Assembly (NCBI GenBank): GCA_039819065.1
Contig: JBCBSS010000184.1
Span: 1-13,502 of the forward strand
DNA length: 13,502 nucleotides
Source of the DNA: JBCBSS01 sp039819065
GTDB taxonomy: Bacteria; Bacteroidota; Bacteroidia; Cytophagales; Cyclobacteriaceae
Direction: 5' to 3'
Shown piece after piece: positions 6,966 through 13,502 of this stretch. The notes under the pieces were generated by a model, which saw only the letters and a list, made by a program, of their open reading frames with translations, was not told where the DNA came from and searched no databases. Each line of letters opens with the position of its first letter. Positions within the stretch are counted from its first letter, which is position 1. The position numbers were made by a program, and so were the translations under genes.

Positions 6966-7284
6966 TGGTCATCCCTGGAATGAGTTGGTACATGGTATCC
7001 CTTAGGTGCTTGAGCTTCAACAGTGCTGCTTCACCTGCTACGGTCACGGTAAAAAAGCGCTTGCGCCTGCCTCCTCTTTGTGAGGTTGCGCCTCCAATGC
7101 TTGACGCTAGAAAGCCTTTGTCTTCTAATCGGTACAAGGCGGTATGAATGGCACTTATGTTAATCTTTTTGCCCAAGCGCTCCTCCAGGTCAGCTTTTAT
7201 ACCAACGGCATAAGCTTGATCTCCCATGATGATCACAGACATGAGTACCAGTTCTTCGAAGTCTCCTAAACTTGTTGCTTTCAT
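6958..7284 (-). CDS. PadR-family transcriptional regulator
   Basis: A 108-residue winged-helix protein. It shows the PadR pattern: LGDFEELVLMSVIIMGDQAY (6-25), an AVGIKADLEERLGKKINIS segment leading into the recognition helix AIHTALYRLEDKGFL (45-59), and a basic wing with SQRGGRRKRFFTVTVAGEAAL (68-88). A short C-terminal helix completes it. PadR proteins are dimeric repressors that often control an adjacent membrane transporter. Here the stop overlaps the permease start by 8 bases, which fits that role. The ATG at 7284 is preceded by GAGG at a 5-base spacing (7290-7293 on the opposite strand), one of the clearer ribosome sites in the window. Autorepression through the divergent region upstream is likely but not shown. 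Confidence 0.93.
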   Translation of the reverse strand: MKATSLGDFEELVLMSVIIMGDQAYAVGIKADLEERLGKKINISAIHTALYRLEDKGFLASSIGGATSQRGGRRKRFFTVTVAGEAALLKLKHLRDTMYQLIPGMTNG

Positions 7285-7681
7285 ATTATCCTCATAAATG
7301 TAAATGATATTAATAATACTTTCAATAAAAATTGACTTCGGATGCTAATGTAGGTAGGTTCAAAACGAAAAGACCGGTTAGTATCAAAGCCTATTATCTT
7401 AATAGGTTGGAGGTAATATTTGAAATGAGCGTTTGAGCTAACCTTTTGATAATCGATTAGCTAGCGCTCCCAATTGAACTCAATTCATAAACCCTGGTGC
7501 TCGTAGTTTTTTTGTAAATGATAGTTGGTCGCTATTATTAAAATTCTAGCGTTAAAGCATTTAATTTGCAGATGTTTAATAAATACACGAAAACAATAAA
7601 CAATGATAGAATGTTATAGATGCTTGATTTAAACTCCCAAAAACGAGCTATCTATACAATTGGAAAACTAGAAGTATAAAT
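7285..7681. promoter_or_regulatory. 397-base divergent intergenic region (PadR operon / phosphatase)
   Basis: No gene is seen here. It separates the minus-strand PadR operon from the plus-strand phosphatase and must carry both promoters. The PadR-proximal end contains the perfect 8-bp palindrome TATTAATA (7308-7315) inside a very AT-rich stretch. It also shows, on the minus strand, TTG (~7323) and TACATTT about 20 bases downstream, which loosely fits the Bacteroidota -33/-7 pattern (TTG ... TAnnTTTG). In the middle, CCTATT-N5-AATAGG (7390-7406) is a 6-bp inverted repeat. The long AT-rich leader before 7682 shows no clear promoter that I can name. Confidence 0.5.
7308..7315. promoter_or_regulatory. 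Candidate PadR operator core (palindrome)
   Basis: TATTAATA is self-complementary. It sits 24 bases upstream of the PadR start codon, between the possible -33 and -7 elements of its promoter. Several PadR proteins bind AT-rich palindromes overlapping their own promoter. Placement is the only argument, and AT-rich DNA yields such palindromes easily. Confidence 0.25.
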
Positions 7682-9016
7682 ATGAATTACTATTTGGCAT
7701 TGTGCATTGCTGCCGTCACACTCTTATCATTTGTTCCTGCTGAAGCCCAACATCATCACCATGATGGACTTCATCATTGGGAGATTCCCAGCAAAGACCC
7801 TGATCGGATTATATTGACGTTTCTTGGCGATCCGGCTACGAGTCGAGCAGTTACCTGGCGCACCGATACAAGTGTTACAAAAGCAGTAGCACAAATCGCT
7901 GAAGCAACGGTTAATTCAAAGTTTGTAGATAATGCTTTGACCAAAGATGCCTCGACTGAGCCATTTGATTTGGGTTTATATAAAGCGAATGCGTCTCTCG
8001 TTGTTCACTACCACAGTGTTGTGTTTGAAGGGTTGAAGCCCGATAAGCTGTATGTCTACCGCGTCGGAGACGGCGACAAGCACTGGTCAGAGTGGATTCA
8101 GTTCCGTACAGCGAAGACAGGCTATTCTCCCACCCAATTCGTGTACTTTGGTGATGCTCAGAACGACGTCCTTTCACACTGGTCTCGCGTGATTCGCATG
8201 GCTTACCAAACGGCTCCCGATGCATCATTTGTCATCCATGCAGGAGACCTCATTAATAATGCACATCGCGACTACGAATGGGCCGAGTGGTATAAAGCGG
8301 GCGGCTTCATTCATAGCCAATGGACGGCAATACCTGTGGTTGGCAACCACGAATTCTGGCCGGTCAAAAAGGGAGGTGCTAAGAAACTTTCTATTCAATG
8401 GCGACCACAATTCACATTACCTGTTGAAAAAGACTTAGCCTCAGCATTGCACGAGACGGTTTACACAGTGGATTATCAGGATCTTCGCGTCATTGTCCTC
8501 AATTCTAACGATCGGCTAGAAACACAAACGGCTTACATTGAAAAGCAATTGAAGAATTGCACGGCCAAGTGGAAGATCATCACTTGTCATCACTCCGTAT
8601 TCTCACCAGCCAAGGGGCGTGACTTCAAGTTTGCGCGGAAACACTGGCAACCACTGCTTGATAAGTATGGTGTGGATCTCGTACTCAATGGTCATGACCA
8701 TACCTATGCACGAGGCCATGTTCCGGTTCGGACTACAGACTCAGGCAACACAGATAATCTAGGGACGGTCTATGTTACTTCCGTCAGTGGGCCTAAGCAA
8801 TATCAACTAGATGCTGAACAAATGAAAGCCTATTCAGCTCAAGGCTACGAGTTGGACAAAGCAGCCGAACAAACCCAGTTTTTCCAGGTCATCACGGTTG
8901 AGAATAATACCCTAACCTACGTGGCTTATACTGCGCTTGGAGATGAATACGACCGAGCCGTGATTACCAAAGATTTCAATACTGGTAAGAAAACACTATC
9001 GCAGGAAAGAGAGTAA
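7682..9016 (+). CDS. Secreted purple-acid-phosphatase-like metallophosphoesterase
   Basis: A 444-residue protein with a signal peptide (MNYYLALCIAAVTLLSFVPA, then EAQ) and a His-rich mature N-terminus. Residues ~38-145 form a fibronectin-III-like PAP N-terminal domain (ILTFLGDPATSRAVTWRTD; LKPDKLYVYRVGD). The catalytic calcineurin-like domain follows: GDAQ (Asp158), GDLINN (Asp189), GNHE (Asn222, His223), CHH (His303/304) and GHDH (His338, His340). This is the full set of two-metal ligands except one. The Tyr of the classical GDxxY is replaced by Asn192, so the Fe(III)-tyrosinate of true purple enzymes is not expected. It probably hydrolyses phosphomonoesters or diesters in the periplasm or outside the cell. 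Phosphate scavenging is a reasonable guess, but no Pho-type site was identified. No close partner genes. Confidence 0.9.
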   Translation: MNYYLALCIAAVTLLSFVPAEAQHHHHDGLHHWEIPSKDPDRIILTFLGDPATSRAVTWRTDTSVTKAVAQIAEATVNSKFVDNALTKDASTEPFDLGLYKANASLVVHYHSVVFEGLKPDKLYVYRVGDGDKHWSEWIQFRTAKTGYSPTQFVYFGDAQNDVLSHWSRVIRMAYQTAPDASFVIHAGDLINNAHRDYEWAEWYKAGGFIHSQWTAIPVVGNHEFWPVKKGGAKKLSIQWRPQFTLPVEKDLASALHETVYTVDYQDLRVIVLNSNDRLETQTAYIEKQLKNCTAKWKIITCHHSVFSPAKGRDFKFARKHWQPLLDKYGVDLVLNGHDHTYARGHVPVRTTDSGNTDNLGTVYVTSVSGPKQYQLDAEQMKAYSAQGYELDKAAEQTQFFQVITVENNTLTYVAYTALGDEYDRAVITKDFNTGKKTLSQERE

Positions 9017-9196
9017 ATTAGTCGAATACTATTTGTCTTGTTCAATCCATAATATGTGGCTATGTGCTAATAAACCAGCGCATAACATGAACATACCGGT
9101 AAAAGAATGGTTGCAAAGTAGGTCAAAAGAATGCTAAATGAATACTGGGAAAGTGTTAGATTGTAGGTAAAAAAACGCCTTAATTGTAATCACTTT

Positions 9197-9892
9197 ATGG
9201 ATGAGAAGTATTGCTCTAATTGTGGTCGACCAGTTCAGCCTCCAAGAATTGATGGCAAATACATTATCAGCGAAATCGGTAGCGTACTAAGTTTTAAGAA
9301 AGGTATACTTTATACCATCAGGGAACTGTTGTTTAGGCCAGGGAAGAGTATAAGAGCATTCATCCTTGAAGACAGGTACAGATTGGTGAAACCAGTGATC
9401 TTTATCATATTCTGTTCCTTTCTTTACACCATTCTGCAACAACTCCTGGGATTCGAAGATGGTTATATCAACTATGATTCGGAAACGCAGTCAACAGCAC
9501 TGACCATATTTCAATGGATTCAGTCCAATTATGGTTACGCCAATATTTTAATGGCTATTTTCATGGCAGGATGGATCAAAATACTCTTCCGAAAATACGA
9601 CTACAACTTCTATGAGATTCTCATTTTACTCTTTTATGTAGTCGGCGTTAGCATGTTGATTTATGCGTTGTTCGGTTTGCTGGAAACAATTACTGGTGTA
9701 AACCCACTCTATTTTGGAGGAGGGTTGGTTGGTATCATTTATTCTTCATGGGCTATAGGTCAGTTCTTTGACGGGCGCAAGGTATTCAATTATGTTAAGG
9801 CCTTTTTGTCAAGCGCTCTAGGCCTTATTTCATTCATTGTTTCTGCTGTTTTGCTTGGTCTAATTATAGATACGGTGATCAATAGCATTTAA
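9197..9892 (+). CDS. DUF3667 membrane protein with single CxxCG zinc-ribbon half
   Basis: A 231-residue integral membrane protein. The N-terminus carries YCSNCGRP (Cys6, Cys9), half of a zinc ribbon. The characteristic DUF3667 region follows (ELLFRPGKSIRAFILEDRYR, LVKPVIF; residues 43-69). About five hydrophobic segments are seen at ~66-84, 113-130, 138-162, 172-192 and 203-226. The second CxxC pair of many relatives, usually near residues 20-30, is absent, so the site could be completed only by another protein or a second chain. The function of the family is unknown; it is common in Bacteroidota genomes. The ATG at 9197 starts directly at the ribbon, as expected. It lies 180 bases after the phosphatase gene, with no visible coupling. 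Confidence 0.83.
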   Translation: MDEKYCSNCGRPVQPPRIDGKYIISEIGSVLSFKKGILYTIRELLFRPGKSIRAFILEDRYRLVKPVIFIIFCSFLYTILQQLLGFEDGYINYDSETQSTALTIFQWIQSNYGYANILMAIFMAGWIKILFRKYDYNFYEILILLFYVVGVSMLIYALFGLLETITGVNPLYFGGGLVGIIYSSWAIGQFFDGRKVFNYVKAFLSSALGLISFIVSAVLLGLIIDTVINSI

Positions 9893-9936
9893 AACAGCGG
9901 CTGTCGGATATGCCCAATGAATTCGCCTGGTCTTTT

Positions 9937-9976
9937 TCAATGCGGCCAAGGGGCTTTGGCTCGTCCGAGTTTCGGA
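9937..9976. repeat. Two adjacent short hairpins in the gap after the DUF3667 gene
   Basis: GCCAA (9945-9949), loop GGGGCT, TTGGC (9956-9960) is followed three bases later by TCCGA (9964-9968), loop GTT, TCGGA (9972-9976). The stretch is clearly more GC-rich than its AT-rich surroundings. No T-run follows, so this is not a normal terminator. It could be a structured 3' end for the upstream mRNA or a small repeat element. Confidence 0.35.
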
Positions 9977-10086
9977 TTCATGGGTGAGTTGTCATAAAAA
10001 ACTTTGTAAGCACCTACATACTTCATTATTTTACTATCATCGACTAATGGGTTGGAGAACGTGAACTGTTAAGGGCAATTTGAATA

Positions 10087-11100
10087 ATGGAATTACTCGA
10101 GAATATATCTCAAATTACAAATCCTAATTTAGACTTAAATTCCATAACTGTCCTCGGGATCAGGTTTGGGGATGCTAAAGACAGTATACCATCAGAATTA
10201 ATAACCGAAGGTCCATATAGAGGCTGGTTTCACACGAAAAATGGAGTAACTATTAGGGTTTCAGAAAAGGAGCCATCGGTAGTAACTGAATTCCTGATAA
10301 AACCTGATGTACTGACGGGTTTGAAACTCACAAAAAAGAGTAGAATTGAAAAGAGATTTGGAAAAGCTGAAGCAATTGAGCAACAGCGTGGTTTTACTTA
10401 CTATTTCTATGAAAGTCAACATATAGTAGTTGGATGGAGTAACTCGGATAATCGCCTTTTCGGTATTTACATTGGAGAGAATGTAATCAAACAGACCCAA
10501 TTTAGAATCAGGGATTTCCTAAATAAATATTACGAGTTCAAGGGAATGGTTCCAAACTACAGTGATTGGAATTTAAAAAGCCTTAGATATAATGAACCTC
10601 GTTTTTATCGACTCAAAGAACTGCAGTCATTAATGCTTGCTTTTAATATTGGCAATGATCTGCTACAAGATTTTAAAAACCTGAACTTTATAAAAAAGCG
10701 TTCAATTCAAGATTTTCGGCCAATAATCGACGACCTGGATGAATACGCAAATAGTAAAGAACTCGAAAAGGAAAGGTGGTTAACAGAATCAGAAAGATTG
10801 GCAGATGTTAACCAGTTTGGAATGTTAATTCAGACCTTCCTAAGGTTTTCAGAAGAAGTGAGAAGTCTACTAAGATTCAATAATGGATGGTTAGAAACAG
10901 GGTCGGTAACGGCAAGATATTCTATCCACAAAACGCAAAAACTTATAGACCATATTGACCTAACCCAGTTAGACGAAATAGAATCTCTATTGTGTAAACT
11001 ATTAGATCCTGAAGAAAGAGTTTTTACAAAAAGTGAATTGGTGGGAAAATATAATTTCCCTGATGTCGACTTACATGCTATAGATATGGATAATTATTAA
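10087..11100 (+). CDS. Unrecognised 337-residue soluble protein, AT-rich gene
   Basis: I do not recognise this protein. There is no signal peptide or TM helix. The N-terminal half (1-135) alternates short strands and turns (SITVLGIRFGDAKDSIP; YRGWFHTKNGVTIRVSE; KSRIEKRFGKAEAIEQQRGF; ESQHIVVGWSNSDNRLFGIY). The phrase KSRIEKRFGKAEA resembles the repeated helix-turn of SmpA/OmlA-like folds, but this is weak. The C-terminal half (140-337) is mostly charged helices (RIRDFLNKYYEFKG; LDEYANSKELEKERWLTESE; SEEVRSLLRFN). The gene is visibly AT-richer than its neighbours: bases 10081-10140 contain 14 G+C of 60, against 26 of 60 at 11461-11520 in the SDR gene. That may mean recent acquisition. The ATG at 10087 has no strong ribosome site. 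Confidence 0.75.
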   Translation: MELLENISQITNPNLDLNSITVLGIRFGDAKDSIPSELITEGPYRGWFHTKNGVTIRVSEKEPSVVTEFLIKPDVLTGLKLTKKSRIEKRFGKAEAIEQQRGFTYYFYESQHIVVGWSNSDNRLFGIYIGENVIKQTQFRIRDFLNKYYEFKGMVPNYSDWNLKSLRYNEPRFYRLKELQSLMLAFNIGNDLLQDFKNLNFIKKRSIQDFRPIIDDLDEYANSKELEKERWLTESERLADVNQFGMLIQTFLRFSEEVRSLLRFNNGWLETGSVTARYSIHKTQKLIDHIDLTQLDEIESLLCKLLDPEERVFTKSELVGKYNFPDVDLHAIDMDNY

Positions 11101-11173
11101 AAAGTAATTTAATGCGCATCAGATATGAACCGCATATAAAATCAAAAGCCAACAAATAATTAAACCCTCAGAA

Positions 11174-11986
11174 ATGACTAAAAGAATCTTTATTACCGGA
11201 GCATCCACCGGATTAGGCAAGGCCACGGCAAAGCTTTTTGCCAGCAAAGGGTGGCATGTATTAGCCACCATGCGAAGCCCTGAAAAGGAAGAAGAGCTGG
11301 ATAAATTGGAAAACGTTACACTGCTTCCATTAGATGTTACTGATGTAGATCAGATTAAATCAGCTGCTGAAAAGGCCATTGCTATTGGTTCCATTGACGT
11401 GGTATTCAATAATGCCGGTTACGGCTTGGCCGGGCCTTTTGAAGGGGCTACAGACGACCAAATCACGCGACAGCTCAATACCAACTTACTGGGTGTAATG
11501 AGAGTGACTCAAGCCTTTATTCCTCATTTTAGAGAAAAGAAAAGCGGTCTATTCATCACAACGACATCTATTGGTGGACTTATCACCTTACCCTTTAATT
11601 CAGTCTACCATGCTACTAAGTGGGGTTTAGAAGGGTGGAGTGAGAGTCTGGCATTTGAACTTAAGCCTCATGGTATCGGTGTAAAAACAGTATCCCCGGG
11701 AGGAATTGCAACAGACTTTGCCGGTCGATCGCTCGATATGACCTCACATAATGACTATAATGAGTCGATGCAAAAAGTGTTGGCCGTGTTTATGGATCCC
11801 GAACGACAGAAGAATTATTCTACCGCAGAACAGATTGCAGAAGTTGTATTCGAAGCGGCGACGGATGGAAAAGAGACATTGAGATACCCAGCAGGAGAAG
11901 ATGCCAAAGCATGGTACGAGCAAAGAAAGCAGGCGGGAGACGAAAACTTCAGAGAAGGAATAAGACAAATGTTCTTTGGTGATTAA
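11174..11986 (+). CDS. SDR-family oxidoreductase
   Basis: A 270-residue classical short-chain dehydrogenase/reductase. The Rossmann glycine motif TGASTGLG is at residues 8-15, the DVTD adenine-pocket motif at 54-57, and NNAG at 79-82. Asn104 falls in the LNTNLLG helix. The catalytic triad is Ser132 (TTSIGG), Tyr145 and Lys149 (YHATK), followed by the SPGGIATDF loop after the active site. The residue after the second strand is TMRSPEK (32-38), where Arg34 suggests preference for NADP(H). Substrate is unknown; relatives act on ketones, alcohols or sugars. The ATG at 11174 starts directly before the first strand KRIFITG. It is a single gene with 73 bases to the upstream unknown gene and about 60-100 bases to the serine hydrolase downstream; joint transcription with the latter is possible but unproven. 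Confidence 0.93.
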   Translation: MTKRIFITGASTGLGKATAKLFASKGWHVLATMRSPEKEEELDKLENVTLLPLDVTDVDQIKSAAEKAIAIGSIDVVFNNAGYGLAGPFEGATDDQITRQLNTNLLGVMRVTQAFIPHFREKKSGLFITTTSIGGLITLPFNSVYHATKWGLEGWSESLAFELKPHGIGVKTVSPGGIATDFAGRSLDMTSHNDYNESMQKVLAVFMDPERQKNYSTAEQIAEVVFEAATDGKETLRYPAGEDAKAWYEQRKQAGDENFREGIRQMFFGD

Positions 11987-12083
11987 GACAAAAACCCACC
12001 ACAATAAATGCTAAAATAATTGTGCTGGTCATACGTTTGGTGTGTGATTGGCACAGTTGTTTTCACTTAGCTCCAACCTCATT

Positions 12084-13178
12084 TTGAAAAACATACTCAC
12101 CTTAACCTTCCTGGTTTTAACCGCCAATTCGTTTTGCATGGCACAGGCCACATATAAGTATGCTCAGCCTGAGGAGCTGGCCGACGGATGGAAAACAAAC
12201 GATCTAAAATCAATAGCGGCTGATACACTTCGCTTATCTGCCTTCTTTAACCAAATCATTAACGAAGAGCATAAGCTGCACAGTATCCTATTGGTCAAAG
12301 ACAATCAATTAATGCTCGAGGAGTATTTCAATGGATACGCAACAGATAGACCTCACGACATTCGCTCAGTAAGCAAAAGCATCAAATCACTGCTGTTGGG
12401 TATCGCTATTGAAGAAGGCATCATTGATGATATAAATGACCCAATATCTAAGTATCTCAAAAGCCACACGCCAGAGAAAAATCTAGACCCAAGAAAGGAG
12501 AATATTACCATCAAACATCTGATCACCATGTCCACCGGGTTGGATTGCAATGATTGGGACAAAAAATCAAAAGGGCAGGAGGATAAGGTTTACAAGAAGA
12601 AAGATTGGATTCAATACACGCTCGACCTCCCTATGATCAATAAGCCCGGAGAAGTGTCGACTTATTGTTCGATGGGAGTGATCATAATGGCGGAGATCAT
12701 TAGCCAGGCTTCAGGTATGTCCATAGCTGAATATGCTCAAAGTCGCCTTTTCTCCCACTTGGGAATCACTAATGTGCAATGGGGTGATGCTGAAGACGAA
12801 GGCGCTATTGACTCGGGAAAGAGTCTGTACATGACACCAAGGGATTTGGCTAAAACAGGTCAGTTGATACTTAATAAAGGCCGATGGAGAGGGCAGCAGA
12901 TCGTACCCGAAAAATGGATAGCAGAAGCTACCGCACCTCAAACAGCCATCACTGGTATTCAATATGGCTACCTATGGTGGACCATTCCTTTTCGTGTAAA
13001 TGGAAAAGCAGTGATCTCTAAAACAGCCACTGGAAATGGCGGGCAATACATCGTGGTCATTCCTGAAATGAATATGGTTGCTGTATTCACCGGAGGTGCT
13101 TATAATTCTCAGGAAGACAAATTACCTTTTGCCATTGTGAAAGATGTATTAATTCCGACGTTCTGGAGTGGGGAATAG
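12084..13178 (+). CDS. Periplasmic serine hydrolase, beta-lactamase/esterase class C family
   Basis: An exported serine hydrolase. The frame opens after a TGA at 12045-12047 and has only TTG starts, at 12048 and 12084. I prefer 12084 because it gives a normal signal peptide (MKNILTLTFLVLTANSFCMA, then Q), while 12048 adds 12 residues in front. Counting from 12084, the SxxK motif is Ser95-Val-Ser-Lys98 (IRSVSKSIKSLLLG), followed by GIIDDINDPISKYLK, the second motif YCS (194-196, in place of Tyr-x-Asn), and GNGGQY at 317-322 in place of the KTG box. This pattern is typical of the beta-lactamase-like esterase/D-aminopeptidase group, so beta-lactam resistance should not be assumed. Likely substrates are esters or small peptides. 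The length (364 residues) is normal. No clear ribosome-binding site. Confidence 0.88.
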   Translation: MKNILTLTFLVLTANSFCMAQATYKYAQPEELADGWKTNDLKSIAADTLRLSAFFNQIINEEHKLHSILLVKDNQLMLEEYFNGYATDRPHDIRSVSKSIKSLLLGIAIEEGIIDDINDPISKYLKSHTPEKNLDPRKENITIKHLITMSTGLDCNDWDKKSKGQEDKVYKKKDWIQYTLDLPMINKPGEVSTYCSMGVIIMAEIISQASGMSIAEYAQSRLFSHLGITNVQWGDAEDEGAIDSGKSLYMTPRDLAKTGQLILNKGRWRGQQIVPEKWIAEATAPQTAITGIQYGYLWWTIPFRVNGKAVISKTATGNGGQYIVVIPEMNMVAVFTGGAYNSQEDKLPFAIVKDVLIPTFWSGE

Positions 13179-13314
13179 TGGAGTAGAAAACCTTCTATTT
13201 CGAGCTCCGTATGTAGTCAGTAAACATAACCATCTTTTGGGAGATCTTCAGATATCGGATTTGTGATGCGATCTCATCAAATCAGACCACAAATGACCTA
13301 GAAAATTGAATTAG

Positions 13315-13502
13315 ATGCGATACCAGTATGTTTTAATTTCGATGGTATTATTTCTTAGTTGTCAAACAAGTAAAAAGGAAGAGGTTTATGAAGAGGCAAT
13401 CTTAAATAATGATAATCAAGTTAAAAATGATAGAGCTATACTTGATAGCCTATTACTATTACCTAAAGAGGTGATTAATTTTAAGAATAAGGTTATTCTT
13501 AA
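13315..13502 (+). CDS. Lipoprotein gene, 5' part (cut by window end)
   Basis: The ATG at 13315 opens a frame that runs unbroken to the window end (62 codons). The N-terminus MRYQYVLISMVLFLSCQTSK is a lipoprotein signal peptide with Cys16 as the lipidation site (LFLSC), followed by a Lys/Glu-rich linker (KKEEVYEEAI). This is usual for Bacteroidota outer-membrane or surface lipoproteins. The remainder (NNDNQVKNDRAILDSLLLLP) shows no recognisable domain, and the function cannot be told from this fragment. The region is very AT-rich. Confidence 0.7.
   Translation, partial: MRYQYVLISMVLFLSCQTSKKEEVYEEAILNNDNQVKNDRAILDSLLLLPKEVINFKNKVIL

Noticed and set aside
5512..7147. Several open frames on the plus strand opposite the permease and PadR genes (e.g. 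5512-5757, 6854-7147)
   Set aside because: They lie antisense to well-supported genes, have no recognisable domains or start sites, and are explained by the codon pattern of the real genes.
7911..8228. Minus-strand open frame inside the phosphatase gene
   Set aside because: Antisense shadow; the translation is Arg/Ser/His-rich without domain features and the plus-strand gene has all its catalytic motifs.
12084..13178. Serine hydrolase as an antibiotic-resistance beta-lactamase
   Set aside because: The second and third motifs (YCS, GNGG) fit the esterase/peptidase side of the family rather than AmpC (Tyr-x-Asn, KTG).
13258..13281. GATTTG ... CAAATC imperfect hairpin before the lipoprotein gene as a regulatory RNA
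   Set aside because: The stem is 6 bp plus 3 bp beyond a bulge, with no further support; possible but not distinguishable from chance.
1..13502. CRISPR array, tRNA/rRNA genes, insertion sequence or prophage
   Set aside because: No regularly spaced repeats, no cloverleaf-like or rRNA-like stretches, and no transposase, integrase or phage protein were seen while reading both strands.

Overview
This window looks like a chromosomal segment from a member of the Bacteroidota, most likely a Cytophagales-type organism (Fulvivirga, Roseivirga or Reichenbachiella relatives). That placement is inferred from gene content, not from a marker gene. The clues are moderately AT-rich DNA with few clear Shine-Dalgarno sites, signal peptides ending in an Ala-Gln junction, a short Crp/Fnr protein of the Bacteroidota type, a DUF3667 membrane protein, and an 8-TM FtsX-like permease with an N-terminal prefix domain coupled to a PadR regulator. 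I saw no rRNA, tRNA, CRISPR array, transposase or phage gene.

Layout. Positions 2-274 are the 3' end of a TPR-repeat gene. A 7-bp hairpin with a T-run (384-407) follows, then an SRPBCC/START-like small protein (425-970) and a Crp/Fnr-family regulator that starts at TTG (1125-1700). A gene-free gap (1701-2001) holds hairpins. Next is an overlapping pair: a DUF4406 protein with a nucleoside 2-deoxyribosyltransferase-like fold (2002-2358) and a NudK-type Nudix hydrolase (2348-2935). A short, apparently decayed signal-peptide coding stretch (3008-3082) lies before a 354-residue protein I do not recognise (3108-4172).

The only minus-strand operon is PadR (7284-6958) followed by the FtsX-like ABC permease (6965-4347), with an 8-bp overlap. 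A long divergent promoter region (7285-7681) separates it from a secreted purple-acid-phosphatase-like metallophosphoesterase (7682-9016). After that come a DUF3667 membrane protein (9197-9892), an AT-rich unknown gene (10087-11100), an SDR oxidoreductase (11174-11986), a periplasmic serine hydrolase of the beta-lactamase/esterase class (about 12084-13178), and the 5' end of a lipoprotein gene cut off by the window edge (13315-13502).

How the genes fit together. Only two units show real translational coupling: DUF4406-nudK, plausibly nucleotide or nucleotide-sugar clean-up, and PadR-permease, a self-contained regulated transporter module whose ATPase is not here. The rest looks like a loose series of single housekeeping or accessory genes with gaps of about 70-400 bases. 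I see no convincing new multi-gene system. The best leads are the two unrecognised proteins (3108-4172 and 10087-11100), the 384-407 hairpin placed against a start codon, and small traces of decayed coding sequence.
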